Of a DNA stretch of 64,000 bases, positions 12,930-24,480 are shown in pieces. The DNA is from Pteria penguin. Lineage: Eukaryota > Mollusca > Bivalvia > Pterioida > Pteriidae. Made by a program: the position numbers and the translations under genes. How positions within the stretch are numbered: position 1 is the stretch's first letter; the number at the start of each line of letters is the position of its first letter. The notes below the pieces were generated by a model. It searched no databases. It was not told the origin of the DNA and worked only from the letters and a program-made list of their open reading frames with translations. Location of the stretch: positions 29,696,001-29,760,000 of the forward strand of contig CM068592.1 of the NCBI GenBank assembly GCA_035048485.1. The letters are read 5' to 3'.

Positions 12930-13125
12930 TCATCAATTTACTACGGTATTGCACCGTTTACTGAATGTGACTTCGAATATCTTATATTATGTCCTCCATG
13001 ACACTTGATCCCAACTCCGGATTTTTCTGGACCGTGGTTGCCTTAAGTATTCTTTTTTTTTTTTTTTTGTATTAGTTTTCGACGGAACAGTACTGGGTAT
13101 CCTATTGTTTTATTTTATTACAGTC
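12930..13125 (+). mobile_element. Dispersed repeat copy (family shared with 30.7 and 35.4 kb)
   Basis: It matches 30725-30960 in order: CCGT(T/C)TACTGAATGTGACTTCGA, TGATCCCA(A/C), GGATTTTTCTGG, then an A+T-rich gap, then TCGACGGAACA and a TATTGTTT end. No coding capacity is seen. A poly-T run sits at 13050-13069. Confidence 0.65.
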
Positions 13126-15820
13126 CCGACTCTGACTATAGTGTGTGCATTCCCGATACATACATAAGCATGATCTAATCAAGTGGCTTAATATCTAGCC
13201 TGGCAAGTCTCATACAATATGTAAGGTACGGGGTGTCCCGCTTCACTGACCACTCATGCGATTCATTCTTCCAAGTTTCTTTAAAAGCCCCTTGTATCCA
13301 GACAATTTTCAATTTTTCTATTTATGACGTCATCAATAAATGCGTTATTTGTCGGAGTTTACATTGAAAAACTGCGTTTTATGTAAGGGTAAATAAGGTA
13401 GGGATGTGGTTACATAGTACAATGGCAGGTCTTATGAAATACAGTTGGGCTGTGTCTACTTGTACAATAACACATTTGTGTGGTATGCGGCTACCCGTTG
13501 CTACCCAACACTAGCGTGGGTATAAACACAGATATTCACGTGAACTAAATTCCTGGAACGCGCGTGACAGCCACGTTCCTCTTCCTACAACTTAAATCTA
13601 ATATCTACATGTATATATAGTATGACCTGGGGGATATATTGTATATATAAATATTACAACAAATAAATATCCAAATAAAATATTTAGAATTAAACACAAC
13701 TCTTACATGTACGTGTTAAGTAATAAATCTAAAGAGTATTGGATGCAATTTCGAAACATTCAATATGATAAAAATTTATTCTTATTCTACAACAACTAGA
13801 ATAGCAGTAAAAAAAAAAACAACAAAAACACTAAATACACAAACTGTATATATTAAAATCAAAAATATAGATACATAAATTCAAAATCAAAAATTATCAA
13901 GCTATTTTTTCGATAGTATAAAATCTTTTTACAACTCTACAGGGTAATTTCTTTTGTTTTATTATTTGTCTTAAGTTTTGTTGTATGAAACCCTTTATGA
14001 GGGGTGTCATTTTAACATTACATGTAATTCGCGTATCGGAGATTAGATGAGATCTTTTATAGCTGCTTCGCTGTATTACGGCACGGAGAGAATAAAGCAA
14101 GCAAACACATGACGCACTCGCCTGCACGCGAATATAAATCGCGTTAAGGCGAAAAGCGCTTCTTGTCGAGAAGTCTTGACATTTGTGTTAAAGCAGTCAT
14201 CGGGTCTGCTTTCTACGTTAACGTGTATGTTATTTAAGGACTGCACCCATTACCTATATGTCGAATGTTCTATGGCAGAATTATGATTGTATATCAGGTG
14301 GTCGACTTATGTCGGAATCGTGAATGAATGTATATCAGCTTGCCGTGCTATGCCGGTTTCTTCTGGACAGGTGATAACCATTATTATAAAAAAAACCCAT
14401 CTAACAACATCTACACGGTTGACTGAGGATTACAGATTGAATAATTTTGGTTAGCGCAACAGATCTTAAAAGTTGTCTAACAGCATAGGTACTTATACAT
14501 GACGTTATATTTATACTGTCCCTCTCTTTTTAGTGAAATCGCTGATTCCTAATCAGAAATTATTTTTACAAAAATGACACCGATAAAACCGTATCTAGCC
14601 ACAGAATACAGTCTACACTAAACTCCTATCCTTCTGCAACAATCTCTGGAACTACGACTTTGCTTAGACAAAGCTATAATAATTGAAATACTTTCTAATG
14701 GGAGATGTGTATAAAGTACTTGAATACTTTTGAATGTTGAATGGATTCCGTATATGTGCAGCAGCCTTAATAATGATCTCTTTGGCGTTAACTTATCCAA
14801 CTCCTGTGGTTTCTCGTCCGATAATGTATTTCATAACTTAACTGACTGCATCATATATGATTGGGCATTTTTACGTCATTCCAAGATTATTTCATGTTTC
14901 ATTATACCGTATACCATGACAAAGAACATGAGTTTTTACTGTCTAATCCGAAACACAGAACACCGGTGAGCCCACGGCCAAAAGTGTCCGAACTCTGTGA
15001 GCACATTATCAACTGCGCTACACCTGCTGGTATCATATGTAAAACCTGTTCCATTTTGTAAATGTCACAAGAATATTTGTCATGCAAAACATACTAAAAT
15101 ATTGCATTTTTGCTCATACATAATGAAGTATTCCCCTCCCTGGATTTTGTTCTAATATGTTTACAGCCTTGGCTAGAAAAGAAAACATTCTGAGCTTAGT
15201 ATATTCTGTCTCTTTGTAGACCAGGGATCTTATCCGAATTTTGTCGTGTAGAGTATCTTGCAAGTATCTCTATATTATTTTGATATATCTATATCTACTT
15301 TCAGTATTCAAATGCTTTTGTGAACTCTGAACTATTGTCGTTTTTTCATGTATATTCTACCATTATCATATTTTGTGTGCATGTCCTTGGTGATTTTTGT
15401 AATATAGCTTTGTCAGATGTCTTCAGTTTTCTCTTTCAGATACGTAATGCTCTCCTCTCTTTTTTTTTCGGAAAATAATCTATCAATTTCTAAAAATGAT
15501 GCCTTTCGAATAATTATAAATTGCTTTGTCACTGAGTCGGAAGTTGAACACGCGATGTATACACACCAACTGAGTAATTAATGGCACTTAGATTTTCCCT
15601 TATAAATCAATATCGCATTTCTTTAATTTTTTCTGTCGTCTTTGTGCATACTTTCCATCTGTTTGCTGTGAATCTAGAGTCATATGGCCCAATCAGATTC
15701 TATTTCTTTAATTCTATACGGGATTATTTTATTGCGTATTTTCTGCATATTTAATCATTTAACTATATCTAGTAGAAAATGTTCACCTGACACGGAGAAA
15801 ACATCATCGAATAATGTAAG
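13126..15820. other. No gene seen; one SINE fragment
   Basis: About 2.7 kb without supported genes. A 76-codon minus frame at 13897-14127 has no motif. A SINE fragment is at about 14910-14990 and is listed separately. Confidence 0.5.
14910..14990 (-). mobile_element. SINE fragment
   Basis: ACCATGACAAAGAACATGAG, TTTTTACTGTCTAATCCGAA and CACAGAACACCGGTGAGCCC match the central part of the tRNA-derived SINE in the orientation of the 19.3- and 61.5-kb copies. Confidence 0.6.
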
Positions 15821-15821
15821 A

Positions 15822-16235
15822 TAATTCTTGGGTATATTTATTTTGTTTCTAGGATATATTTATTTTGTTTCTGGGGTATATTTATTTTGTTTCTGGGATA
15901 TATTTATTTTGTTTCTGGGATATATTTATTTTGTTTCTGGGATATATTTATATTGTTTCTGGGGTATATTTATTTTGTTTCTGGGATATATTTATTTTGT
16001 TTCTGGGATATATTTATTTTGTTTTTGGGATATATTTATTTTGTTTCTGGGATATATATTTATTTTGTTTCTGGGATATATTTATTTTGTTTCTGGGATA
16101 TATTTATTTTGTTTCTGGGGTATATTCATTTTGTTTCTGGGATATATTCATTTTGTTTCTGGGGTATATTTATTTTGTTTCCGGGATATATTTATTTTGT
16201 TTCTATGATATATTTATTTTGTTTCTGGGATATGG
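15822..16235 (+). repeat. 22-bp minisatellite, about 18-19 copies
   Basis: The unit GGATATATTTATTTTGTTTCTG is repeated with mostly single-base changes (GGGGTATA, TTCATT, one unit with an extra AT). The three plus-strand frames all stay open because 22 is one more than a multiple of three, and each frame reads the same hydrophobic 22-residue cycle with words such as GYIYFVSGIYLFCFWDIF. I regard these as repeat artefacts, not genes. Confidence 0.95.
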
Positions 16236-16244
16236 TCGGACTAT

Positions 16245-17515
16245 TATCTAATCCCGAACACACCGTTAAAACTCACCGTTTGATATTTTTGATGACATGT
16301 TACAATACAATTCCATTTCATGTGTGTTGTGTTGAAATATTTTTGTCGAATGTTCACCTGAAGCATGAATGGCTTGCGTGTCTCGTTCTTAAGGAAATGA
16401 ATTCATCTTTCAGGCCCTCGTGTTGCGTTTAGTCAGGAGTGATCATTCAATATCCAGTGTGTTCTTGATACAGTGGCATAATACCAGTTATAACACGTTT
16501 AAATGTATTTTAGATATTAATTTATATATTGTTGTCAAGATATGGGTCGTATAGTCAATATATCTTTTATGGCATGAATAAAGTACTGATAAGAATACCA
16601 ATACCATATTATACGTAATATGTTAAACACGAAATTCCCTAAATTAAAAATGGTATTAGCATAATTGCACTTATCGAAAGGATTGAAGAAGGTTTCCATT
16701 GAATTCGTATGTGATAACACATACATTCTCCAGATGTAAATTGTAATTTACTCTACTAAAGATCAATCTACTGAGTCTGGCCACGTTGTGATAGAGAAAA
16801 TAAACATTTATTTCTGAAGTCAAAATCTACATTATTTGCCTTCATGTTATGGAAACGGCGGATGAAAACTAACTAAATAAAATGTTGTGATCAGAACTGT
16901 TAGTTCCAATTCTTATGAAATTGCTTTTGTTGATATCAATCTTTTATTTCCTGAAATTTAGTATGTTTGGATTCGTAGTAGAGTTCAGAGTCAGAATGTG
17001 TTTTAAAGCTTTAAATTAGCACTTAGACTGTAAAGCACTTACATAAAATACAGAATTAAGCTGCTGTTTCTTATGTATTTGTGCTTATGCATAATAAATT
17101 TCTAAATACGGCAATCTGCGAGTTCTAATAGATTTCTTACAGGGGTTTTTTTCTCTCACTGTTTGCTCTCCTCATGCATAGCTCATATGCCTAACCTAGT
17201 GAGTGGAAGGCAATTTAATATTTGAGTATGTTTATACTACACTCAGGAAATAATCCTGTCGATCAAAGTTGATACCATAAAACACAGAATAGTTAATTGT
17301 GTGAGAATTAGGCATTTGTTTCCGGGGGGTCTTTACGGTACATATTTGTTAGGAGGCAGTGTATGACTGACACTGAAGAGAATATATCGTGCAGGAGCAA
17401 GATATATGATGGAACATTTGCTGGTTTGCGTACTTATGTTTTACAACGACATATTTATCTATATTCTAATACATATGAATACTAATGTATACTTCAGTGT
17501 CCAACAACTCGTCCA
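16245..17515. other. No gene seen
   Basis: A+T-rich spacer following the 22-bp array; only short frames. Confidence 0.5.
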
Positions 17516-17519
17516 AGTT

Positions 17520-17775
17520 TTATTATGTCCTCGGATCGATCTTGTATGTCTGTCTGTTTGTTCGTCTGTTGTCAACTTTAACCTTTGCCATAACTTTTGA
17601 CCGTGAGAGATAGAGACTTCATATCTCACTTGCGCATTCAACTAATGAAGCACTTTCAAATGACACCAAGGTCTATGACCTTTTGATCTTGACAATGACA
17701 TTCATGCTAAAAATTACTTTTTTTTGGAATTTGTTGCCGCCGGGGGCATTAGTGTTTCACAAACATAGCTTGTTT
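17520..17775. mobile_element. Dispersed repeat, common bivalve style
   Basis: It contains TCTGTCTGTTTGTTCGTCTG, AACCTTTGCCATAACTTTTG, TATGACCTTTTGATCTTGACA and the end GCCGCCGGGGGCATTAGTGTTTCACAAACA. From memory, such a GCCGGGGGCATTAGTGTTTCACAAACA end is frequent in bivalve DNA. No reading frame remains. Confidence 0.5.
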
Positions 17776-17999
17776 CTTCAAAGAATTGGTTAAAGTGTAT
17801 GAATACCACAATTCGTTCAATTTTTCACTGTAGTATTCGGTTTTCTGGACCTGATCAGGGAATCAAATGAATTATCATGATAAAATATTGCATGTACTGT
17901 CTAATTTCAATTCAAAATCCTGAGAGCCTTACCATCTTATACGACTGTATTATATGATTTGTTATTGTTATACGCTTCTCTAACAGTATAACACTTATA

Positions 18000-18210
18000 T
18001 AGCAGTGGAACCTATCTGGTCAATTGCTTCATTATTTGGGCCTATGCTACGGACTAACCCGTAGCAGTGAGGGATCCATTACTTGTGGAAAGGTGGGCCC
18101 TTAAACCGGTTAACCACACACATTATTTGCCTATTGTCATATCCAATGACTGTCCTAATTCGGTATTGTAACTGAACTATAATTGAATATTTTTCTGATG
18201 TCCTAATGTG
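18000..18210 (-). mobile_element. Dispersed non-coding repeat, inverted copy with SINE-like scrap
   Basis: Read on the minus strand it shares with the 27- and 40-kb copies GTGTGGTTAACCGGTTTAAGGGCCCACC and ACCGAATTAGGACAGTCATTGGATATGACAAT. The words CCCGTAGCAGTGAGGGATCC in the middle recall the SINE body (GAAGCAGTGAGGGATC). Confidence 0.55.
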
Positions 18211-18265
18211 TTTCTTCATATCATTACACTATAAATGTATAAAGCGAGAATGAGGAGGAAGAGAT

Positions 18266-18452
18266 GAATATTCATCTCAGATAAATCCGAGCCGACAGCA
18301 GGGATCTAACTAGATGCATCTCGGATAAATCCGAGCCGACAGCAGGGATCTAACTAGATGCATCTCAGATAAATCCGAGCCGACAGCAGGGATCTAACTA
18401 GATGCATCTCAGATAAATCCGAGCCGACAGCAGGGATCTAACTAGATACATC
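18266..18452 (+). repeat. 44-bp tandem repeat, about four copies
   Basis: The unit GATGCATCTCAGATAAATCC-GAGCCGACAGCAGGGATCTAACTA is repeated with almost no change (one A/G difference). High identity suggests recent amplification. Confidence 0.95.
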
Positions 18453-18454
18453 AG

Positions 18455-19260
18455 TTTTGTAGTCTAGGAAAATACCACGAAACAAACTGTCTTTTATTGT
18501 AAGAACTCGGCCTATAATTTAGGACATCATAATCATATCATTATATGATGTTGTTGTCATAGGAGATATTTCAAAATTAGCCAGGGATGGTGCAAATCGA
18601 CAATATGGTTTCTTATGTACAAATTCTTGCACAATGTGTTGAGACTTTGCCGATATATGATTATATATAGTCGTCCGGCAAATATTTTATTCGTGAATTT
18701 ATACTGTATAATCATTGATGGCATCTAATCCGATTGAATTCATTAAATTTCTGTATCTTACATATGTTGAAAAAAAAATTGTTGATGTCAAACATATAGT
18801 TAATGTTCTCTGTAGGATAGATATCAAACACAACCTTGGTTAATCATCATATTGGAATGCTATGGATTCACATATACAGACAAATTAGCCATCAATATCG
18901 CTACTTTTTTCTGTATATCTAAAGTTATTACAATATGATATTTAGAATGAACGTCTAGTTAAGAGCATTTAGAAAATTATGCGTTGTCAAAGGTATTACA
19001 AGATTATTTTCTTATGTTGCTCTGTAACAAACATTATGTTCCTTAAAATGTTTTTCAGCAGCGAGCGTTCAGTTGTACATAAGTTCTTTTAAAACAATTC
19101 TGTTAAAATATTAAAGCCATCAAGATATTTAAATGTGTAAGACACGAAGATACCTGGTGACAATGTCGCCATAAAAACCCAGAGTGGACATTGACTGACC
19201 CAGAAATGCCGGAACGTGGGGAAGTGCTTGGATGGTAAGTGTCTCCTAACTGGTCAGCTA
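18455..19260. other. No gene seen
   Basis: A+T-rich spacer downstream of the receptor gene's 3' end. Confidence 0.5.
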
Positions 19261-19261
19261 C

Positions 19262-19556
19262 ATATTGATTGATTGATTGATTGATTGATTTTTGTTTTAC
19301 GTCACACCACGAATATTTCATGTATATGATGACGGCATCTGCCTGATGCAGGGCATACAAATTTTGACCTTTGCAACGGACCCACCCGAAGCAGTGAGGG
19401 ATCTTTAACGTGCCATGCATACCACGACACGGGACCTCGGTTTTTACTGTCTCACCCGAAAGACATGACACCGGCATGACCAGAGCAGGACTCGAACCCC
19501 GGCCTCCCGATCAGGAGTCCGACGCGATACCACTAGGCCACGCTGGCTTAGTCAGC
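19262..19556 (-). mobile_element. tRNA-derived SINE, best-preserved copy, with (AATC)n tail
   Basis: On the minus strand the element starts with a tRNA-like head: AGCCAGCGTGGCCTAGTGGT (A box) and GGGGTTCGAGTCC (B box) 30-odd bases later. The body follows, and the tail is five AATC units at 19265-19290. The head does not fold as an intact tRNA, because the 5' and 3' acceptor arms do not pair, so it is not a tRNA gene. It lies about 300 bp beyond the receptor's stop codon. Confidence 0.85.
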
Positions 19557-19864
19557 TACATAAGCCAATTGAAAAAAAAATCAACACTGAGAGAATAACA
19601 TGAAATTAAAAGTACAAGATATGGAAGAAGTCACATAAACCCTAAGGTAAAATGAGTCAAAACATCCTCAGAAAACTTTTTGTAAGATCCACATTGCAAT
19701 AAATATATGGCAATAAGTGAATACAATTCCTTTATCTTATCAGTGTAATAAACTACGCCACATACAATGTTACGAAGATTTACTTTTGACCTCTTCTTAT
19801 GGAAAAAACCATCCACGGACGGATGTGACAGAGAAAATCCACGCAACTGATCGACATAAAACAC

Positions 19865-19870
19865 TTTATT
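19865..19870 (-). terminator. Polyadenylation signal AATAAA of the receptor gene
   Basis: On the minus strand AATAAA begins five bases after the receptor stop codon. If used, the 3' untranslated region would be only about 20-40 bases. It may be one of several alternative signals. Confidence 0.5.
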
Positions 19871-19875
19871 AATAC

Positions 19876-20106
19876 TTAAAGCAACAATGAACCAGTTTCC
19901 TTGGCATGACCATTTGTATCTTTGACTACATGAGCATCGTGCGCACCGAGAGGAATTCCTTCCTGATTGAAGTCTTGGGCTGTAGAGGACCGGGAGTTGA
20001 TATGCGTGTACTGAGTGGCCGACACTGTGCTATAGTCGGGTCTCCCTCTGCCAGGAGATGATGACGGCCAATGGCGGTGAAAAAAATTTTTTAGATGCGT
20101 ATGAAC
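19876..20106 (-). CDS. Receptor last coding exon: helix 8 and C-terminal tail (exon 15)
   Basis: A 231-bp coding part with acceptor AAAATATTTTCTAG in phase 0. It encodes 76 residues starting VHTHLKNFFHRHWP and ending ETGSLLL with TAA at 19876-19878. The first 13 residues are the amphipathic helix 8 after TM7. The rest is a cytoplasmic tail rich in Ser, Thr and Gly, giving several possible phosphorylation sites for desensitisation. The tail is not conserved across the family, so its end is set by the stop codon. AATAAA follows five bases later. Confidence 0.92.
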   Translation of the reverse strand, partial: VHTHLKNFFHRHWPSSSPGRGRPDYSTVSATQYTHINSRSSTAQDFNQEGIPLGAHDAHVVKDTNGHAKETGSLLL

Positions 20107-20261
20107 CTAGAAAATATTTTGGACAAGTTTGTAAAATTATCAATTATAGGAGTTTAATTACAGAAAACAGGAAGAAGCACACTGGGTTTAATCGAGTCTC
20201 AAAAGTACATAGATAGTATCGTGTTTATTTGAATATTCAGACAAGATTTATAATTAAAAAT

Positions 20262-20330
20262 TGACGCGAGACCAGGTACCCGGAAGGAGTTAGCGTCGCC
20301 TACGTGCATTCAAAAGCCGCCTGTTAACAA
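20262..20330 (+). mobile_element. Short remnant of dispersed repeat in the last intron
   Basis: GCGAGACCAGGTACCCGGAAGGAGTTAGCGTC resembles the GAGACCAGGTGCCCGGGAGGAGTGAGCGTC core of the 39-40 kb units. Confidence 0.5.
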
Positions 20331-20463
20331 ACATTTATTTATATATTTTGTACTGCATTGCTTTTATGTAAAAGAAAAAGACATGGCGAATCCTTTTTCA
20401 GGAAAATAAATATAAGTATGAAATGTATTACTTTATCATGTAACTAATTTTAAAATACATTAC

Positions 20464-20505
20464 CTCGCCATTGAATATGCAGAATATCAGAGATACGATA
20501 CCGCC
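20464..20505 (-). CDS. Receptor micro-exon encoding TM7 (exon 14)
   Basis: A 42-bp exon (14 codons, phase 0 on both sides) with acceptor TTATTTGCAG and donor GGCGAG|GTAATG. It encodes GGIVSLIFCIFNGE. With the flanking residues this is Q-G-x-x-V-x-x-x-F-C-x-x-N-x-E-V, the TM7 and helix-8 boundary motif of the family. A separate 42-bp exon for this segment is characteristic of vertebrate class B receptor genes too. It is the shortest securely placed exon. Confidence 0.95.
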
Positions 20506-20818
20506 CTGCAAATAATATAATTACATTAGAACACATTATGTGTTGTCAGGTGTAATATCATATATACGATTCCACCCCGTAAATAATATACTAAATGGCA
20601 TGATTTTTCAAAATACAAAAGTAATTGGTGCCAAGCACAATTTCATATACGTACAAATTGCAAGTTGCTATTCTGGACAATAGAAACATAAATTCACTAT
20701 ATGTACAACTGTACATTATTCAATACAAAATACAGCGGTTCAATTATTCACTGAAATAAGGTAGTCATTTCTTTCAATAACGGATCCACCTTTGCAAGTG
20801 AGTTTCTTAAAATTTTAC

Positions 20819-20942
20819 CTGCGTATTCTGTATCACTACCCGCAGTGGTTCAAACCATACCGTGTTATCTGGTCTGTAAATGACTAGTGCCCACTGAATA
20901 CCAAATAGAGGCATCAGTACAAAGGTGGCTTTTAATGCTCTT
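20819..20942 (-). CDS. Receptor exon encoding TM6 and extracellular loop 3 (exon 13)
   Basis: A 124-bp exon with acceptor CCTTGTTTTGCAG and donor ACGCAG|GTAAAATTT. The protein begins RALKATFVLMPLFGIQ, the TM6 motif K-A-T-x-V-L-x-P-L-x-G that forms the kink and G-protein contact in class B receptors. It continues WALVIYRPDNT, with Y-R-P at the top of TM6 as in calcitonin-type receptors, and ends LRVVIQNTQ at the start of TM7. The last Gln plus the first Gly of exon 14 gives the conserved Q-G pair. Confidence 0.97.
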
Positions 20943-21077
20943 CTGCAAAACAAGGAAAAGATTACAGCTCAACCGTATGACAGAAGCCACTACGGAAATG
21001 CACTTTTAATAATTAGAAAAATAATAAAATATATAGAAACATAAAGAAGAACATCAAAAATACTTTCGATTAAATGG

Positions 21078-21205
21078 CAGCTGCGATACCGACTTAGGAC
21101 GGTAATTTGATATAACAGTTGTCAATCAGTTGCTGTGGTTAAGCAGTTTCTTGGCCCACCTTCCCTCTCACCACAAAGCAGCATAATGAAAAGACAGAAA
21201 CGAAA
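21078..21205 (+). mobile_element. Dispersed repeat fragment in the TM5-TM6 intron
   Basis: It shares GATACCGACTTAGGACGGT, CAATCAGTTG, GGTTAAGCAG and CCCACCTTCCCTCTCACC with the 7.5-, 27- and 40-kb copies. Confidence 0.65.
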
Positions 21206-21493
21206 TATAACTACGATGCAAAACTGGAAATTACTGATGTTACTAATCTGTCACTGAGGCCCTTATAAAGACGGTGGACATTTAGGGTTCCTATAAATAA
21301 AATGCAAAATTCTGTTTACAAAAAAAGAAGTCTGACTTTTACACATCGACTTAAGAAAAGGCTGAAGTGTAAACTTATGATATATCTAATCAACATGTCG
21401 TAAGCTTAGTCTCTTAGCCCTTAGTGTTAGAACAGAACTCTGTCATAAGTGTAAGACTAACGACCGATGTCCACCATAGCAAGGCATATTGTC

Positions 21494-21509
21494 ATTAGTA
21501 GTAGTAGTA

Positions 21510-21561
<52 letters not shown>

Positions 21562-21563
21562 TA
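21494..21563. repeat. (TTA)n microsatellite
   Basis: About 20 units of ATT after a short AGTAGT run, within the TM5-TM6 intron. Confidence 0.95.
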
Positions 21564-22511
21564 TTCATACTTAATATGGGTGACATTTAAATCTCATTTC
21601 AAGCATTATTTCAATACTGTTTTGTAATTACAGATAAACCAAATGAATATTCGGAGGAAGCTTCATTATAATTTACACTTTTCACATCAATCTATTTTGC
21701 ACTGTTGATATGTCGTTGATACTATGAAAATGTACAAAGTTTACATTAGATCTAATTATAATTTATTAATCTATTTATTTTTCCAGTGTAAAAACTTTCT
21801 TAACAATTTCTTCTATCATATTCTATTATCAAATAACTGATTATATAGAGGGATATCTTATGTAAAAGTAGAGCATTCCGATGGAGACTTTGGGACGTTT
21901 GGAAGTGTTTTTACTATGTGAAGTTATGGCATTCGACCTCGCAGTAGATTCTTCACAATTCTAATTATGGAAAACCGTTGAAGGGGGAACATCGCTTGCA
22001 AATTGTCTACTTATCGATCACAAAAATGGATCACATTTTTAATATTAGTTTCGATTGCTAACAATGCAGCAGCAGCACCATCTTTTTTATATATGAAATA
22101 AACCTTGTTTCAAGTATAGAAAATTAGACTTATGAGTGCTTTCGTTTGTCTTATAGTAACAACCAATTTCATACTGAAGCCCAAATGTAAGATTTTTCCT
22201 AAATAGCTCCTTACCCCTTAAGTTCGACTTAAGCTCAATAGTTAATCTTAAATTTCTTTGTGAATATTAAATTTCAATTTAAAGTTTATTTATTTTACAA
22301 TGAACAATAAACAAGTTAACAACTAATATAAATCTTGCTCGTTGGCATTTGTGAATAGTATGTCTGGTTCCCGGCAGAAGGGAGAAGTTTGTCTTGTCTG
22401 GTTAGCCTTAATTAAATGCATTAAAATCTCTTTACACCATTCCAATGTTTGAACATGTACAATATCGGCTTCTTCAAATGAAATATTGAAATAAAACCGA
22501 AATATTCTTAC

Positions 22512-22594
22512 CTGTACCCACTCGGTTCGTTGGGATGGGACTGCAGTTGTGTTAACAAGATGCGTAGAATGTTTACAAGGAAAAACAAATTTGC
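22512..22594 (-). CDS. Receptor exon encoding TM5 and third cytoplasmic loop (exon 12)
   Basis: An 83-bp exon with acceptor AAATACTTACTTGCAG and donor TACAG|GTAAGAATA. It reads ANLFFLVNILRILLTQLQ and SHPNEPSGY. The N-x-F-F-L-x-N-I-x-R-x-L pattern is the TM5 signature of class B receptors, and the basic cytoplasmic end contacts the G protein. The H-P-N-E-P-S loop is typical of the protostome calcitonin/CRF/PTH-like group as I know it. The split codon AG+A gives Arg with exon 13. Confidence 0.96.
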
Positions 22595-23046
22595 CTGCAA
22601 GTAAGTATTTAGTATGTATAATACTCAGTATTTATGTTTTAAAGAACTGTTAGCAACAACATTCATCTATCCAAGAATGATGAACGAACTGAATATCTGA
22701 AATACTTCAATAACTATAATTTTTGTTTATGGTATGTAATTGTTTCATAATTTGCATTTTTTGACAATCTATTTATACAGAAAAAATTATCTGTTGGAAT
22801 AATTAAGCATAAAAATCTTAGAAAACGGCAGCTCACCACACACATGATGTGGTACCTTTTATCAGTATATATTAAATCTCGCTGCATCTGCAACTGTACA
22901 GGTTAGAGTTATGAAAATACTTTCACTGGCATATCGATATACAATACCAATCCTCAGTAAACGACTTGTGGCATTCTTCGAATTTGTATAATATACATGG
23001 ATTTATTACTCAACGTAAATAACAAAGTACTTTCACACATACTTAC

Positions 23047-23113
23047 AAAAAGACACAACAAATTTGGTGTGTAAACGAGCCATTCAAATCCAAACATATT
23101 AGACACCCAACAT
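23047..23113 (-). CDS. Receptor exon encoding extracellular loop 2 and start of TM5 (exon 11)
   Basis: A 67-bp exon with acceptor ATATTTTGTAG and donor CTTTTT|GTAAGTATG. After the split Arg codon it reads CWVSNMFGFEWLVYTPNLLC. The C-W pair is the conserved loop-2 motif; its Cys pairs with the Cys at the start of TM3. The W-x-x-Y-x-P-N-x-L-C string leads into TM5. It ends in phase 0 and joins ANLFF of exon 12. Confidence 0.95.
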
Positions 23114-24080
23114 CTACAAAATATAGTACACATATCAATTCCATGTCTATATGTATAAATATAATGCACAATTACCCTACAGACATTAAACTCATGGATA
23201 TGCCAACATACAAGGAAAACTCTTACACACAGAGATGTACATAGTTCTCAAAAATACCTACATGAAATTATTTCAATGATGAAAGTACCGTAAATTTTTG
23301 TGATGATTAATCAACTCTTACTTGGCAAAACAACGAGGAAAGGAAAAAATCAACACTGAACATAATATGTGTGGACATACAATGTATTTGTAAATGCTTC
23401 TGCCATGATACATTAGAACAACAGAACATATGTTACATGATATGTCATGATATGATATGATATTGCATATGCATGTTCCTCCCATACATTAACCCCCCAC
23501 CCCACCCCCTTTTTTCATTTTTGAAGAGTGTTTTGAGAGCTTATGAAAAAGTAGCCACTTTAGTAAGTTTGTCGTCTTGGCATTTTGGAGTTCCGTGGAT
23601 ATGTTTTACGAAAAGTCGCTGAAAATTAGAAAAAAAAACCTAAACGCATTCATTAATCATTGTTTACGGTTTTGTAAACCAACTCGTATATGATAAACAT
23701 CACAGATAATCAATATTTATAATCTAAACACATGCGGTATCTTTTAATTTAATTTTTGAAATAAAAACTAACAAGATTTCACAAAACTCGCTGTAAAAAG
23801 GGGGAGAGGGACGAATGCAGCATGCTAGCTGGAGACTCATCCCATTTGTTATTTGATATTGTTGAAACAACCAGCACCACCAAATTGGCAGATTATCTCA
23901 TGGACTTTGAATATTAGACATCGTGTGATAGTCTGTGGCTTTATACCTATAGACTCATAGAATTATAAATTTTCATTTTTCATATAGGAATGCATTGGGG
24001 GGAGGGGGGGCATAAACCATAATATATTTTTTTTCTAAAACGTATATAGTGTATTTCACTTAGTTGATGGACATCCATAC

Positions 24081-24147
24081 CTATTATCGAATTCCGGTTT
24101 CGTCAGACGAATGATGACATATACTATAATTGGAACCCATGATGCAC
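24081..24147 (-). CDS. Receptor exon encoding TM4 (exon 10)
   Basis: A 67-bp exon with acceptor CTTTATTTTGTAG and donor AATAG|GTATGG. It encodes ASWVPIIVYVIIRLTKPEFDN between split Gly and Arg codons. This is the main part of TM4 and the start of extracellular loop 2. Exon sizes and phases of TM3, TM4 and TM5 exons resemble those of other class B receptor genes. A 65-bp tandem duplication lies in the intron just upstream. Confidence 0.93.
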
Positions 24148-24480
24148 CTACAAAATAAAGAAATATCGCTGTTTTATGACAAATTATGGCTAAACGTCAT
24201 TGAGCAGACACATACATCCCTATTTAATACCGGTAGTGGCTACAGTAACATAAATTACAAATTGTACGCGAAGGCAAAGATAAAAACATCTGACTCAGTC
24301 GTATGACAAAACGTCACCACTGAAATGCTAAATTAACAATGGTATAATTGAAAGAAAATGACATAATTAAATATACGTATCTTAATATTACTGGTTGATG
24401 ATTTAGGATAAACTTTTAAAGACTTAAATAAATAAGCAGAAACACTCAATATTCACTGTATTATTATGTAAAAACATTGT

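Noticed and set aside
15828..16432. 126-181-codon hydrophobic plus frames as membrane proteins
   Set aside because: All come from the 22-bp array, with the same cycle in three frames.
19490..19556. tRNA gene on the minus strand
   Set aside because: A and B boxes are present but the acceptor stem does not pair; it is the head of a SINE. The same holds at 61.66-61.72 kb.
23800..23890. Minus-strand WWCWLFQQYQ as a possible loop-2 exon
   Set aside because: No acceptor or donor at suitable places, and the exon at 23047-23113 fits the family and both phases.
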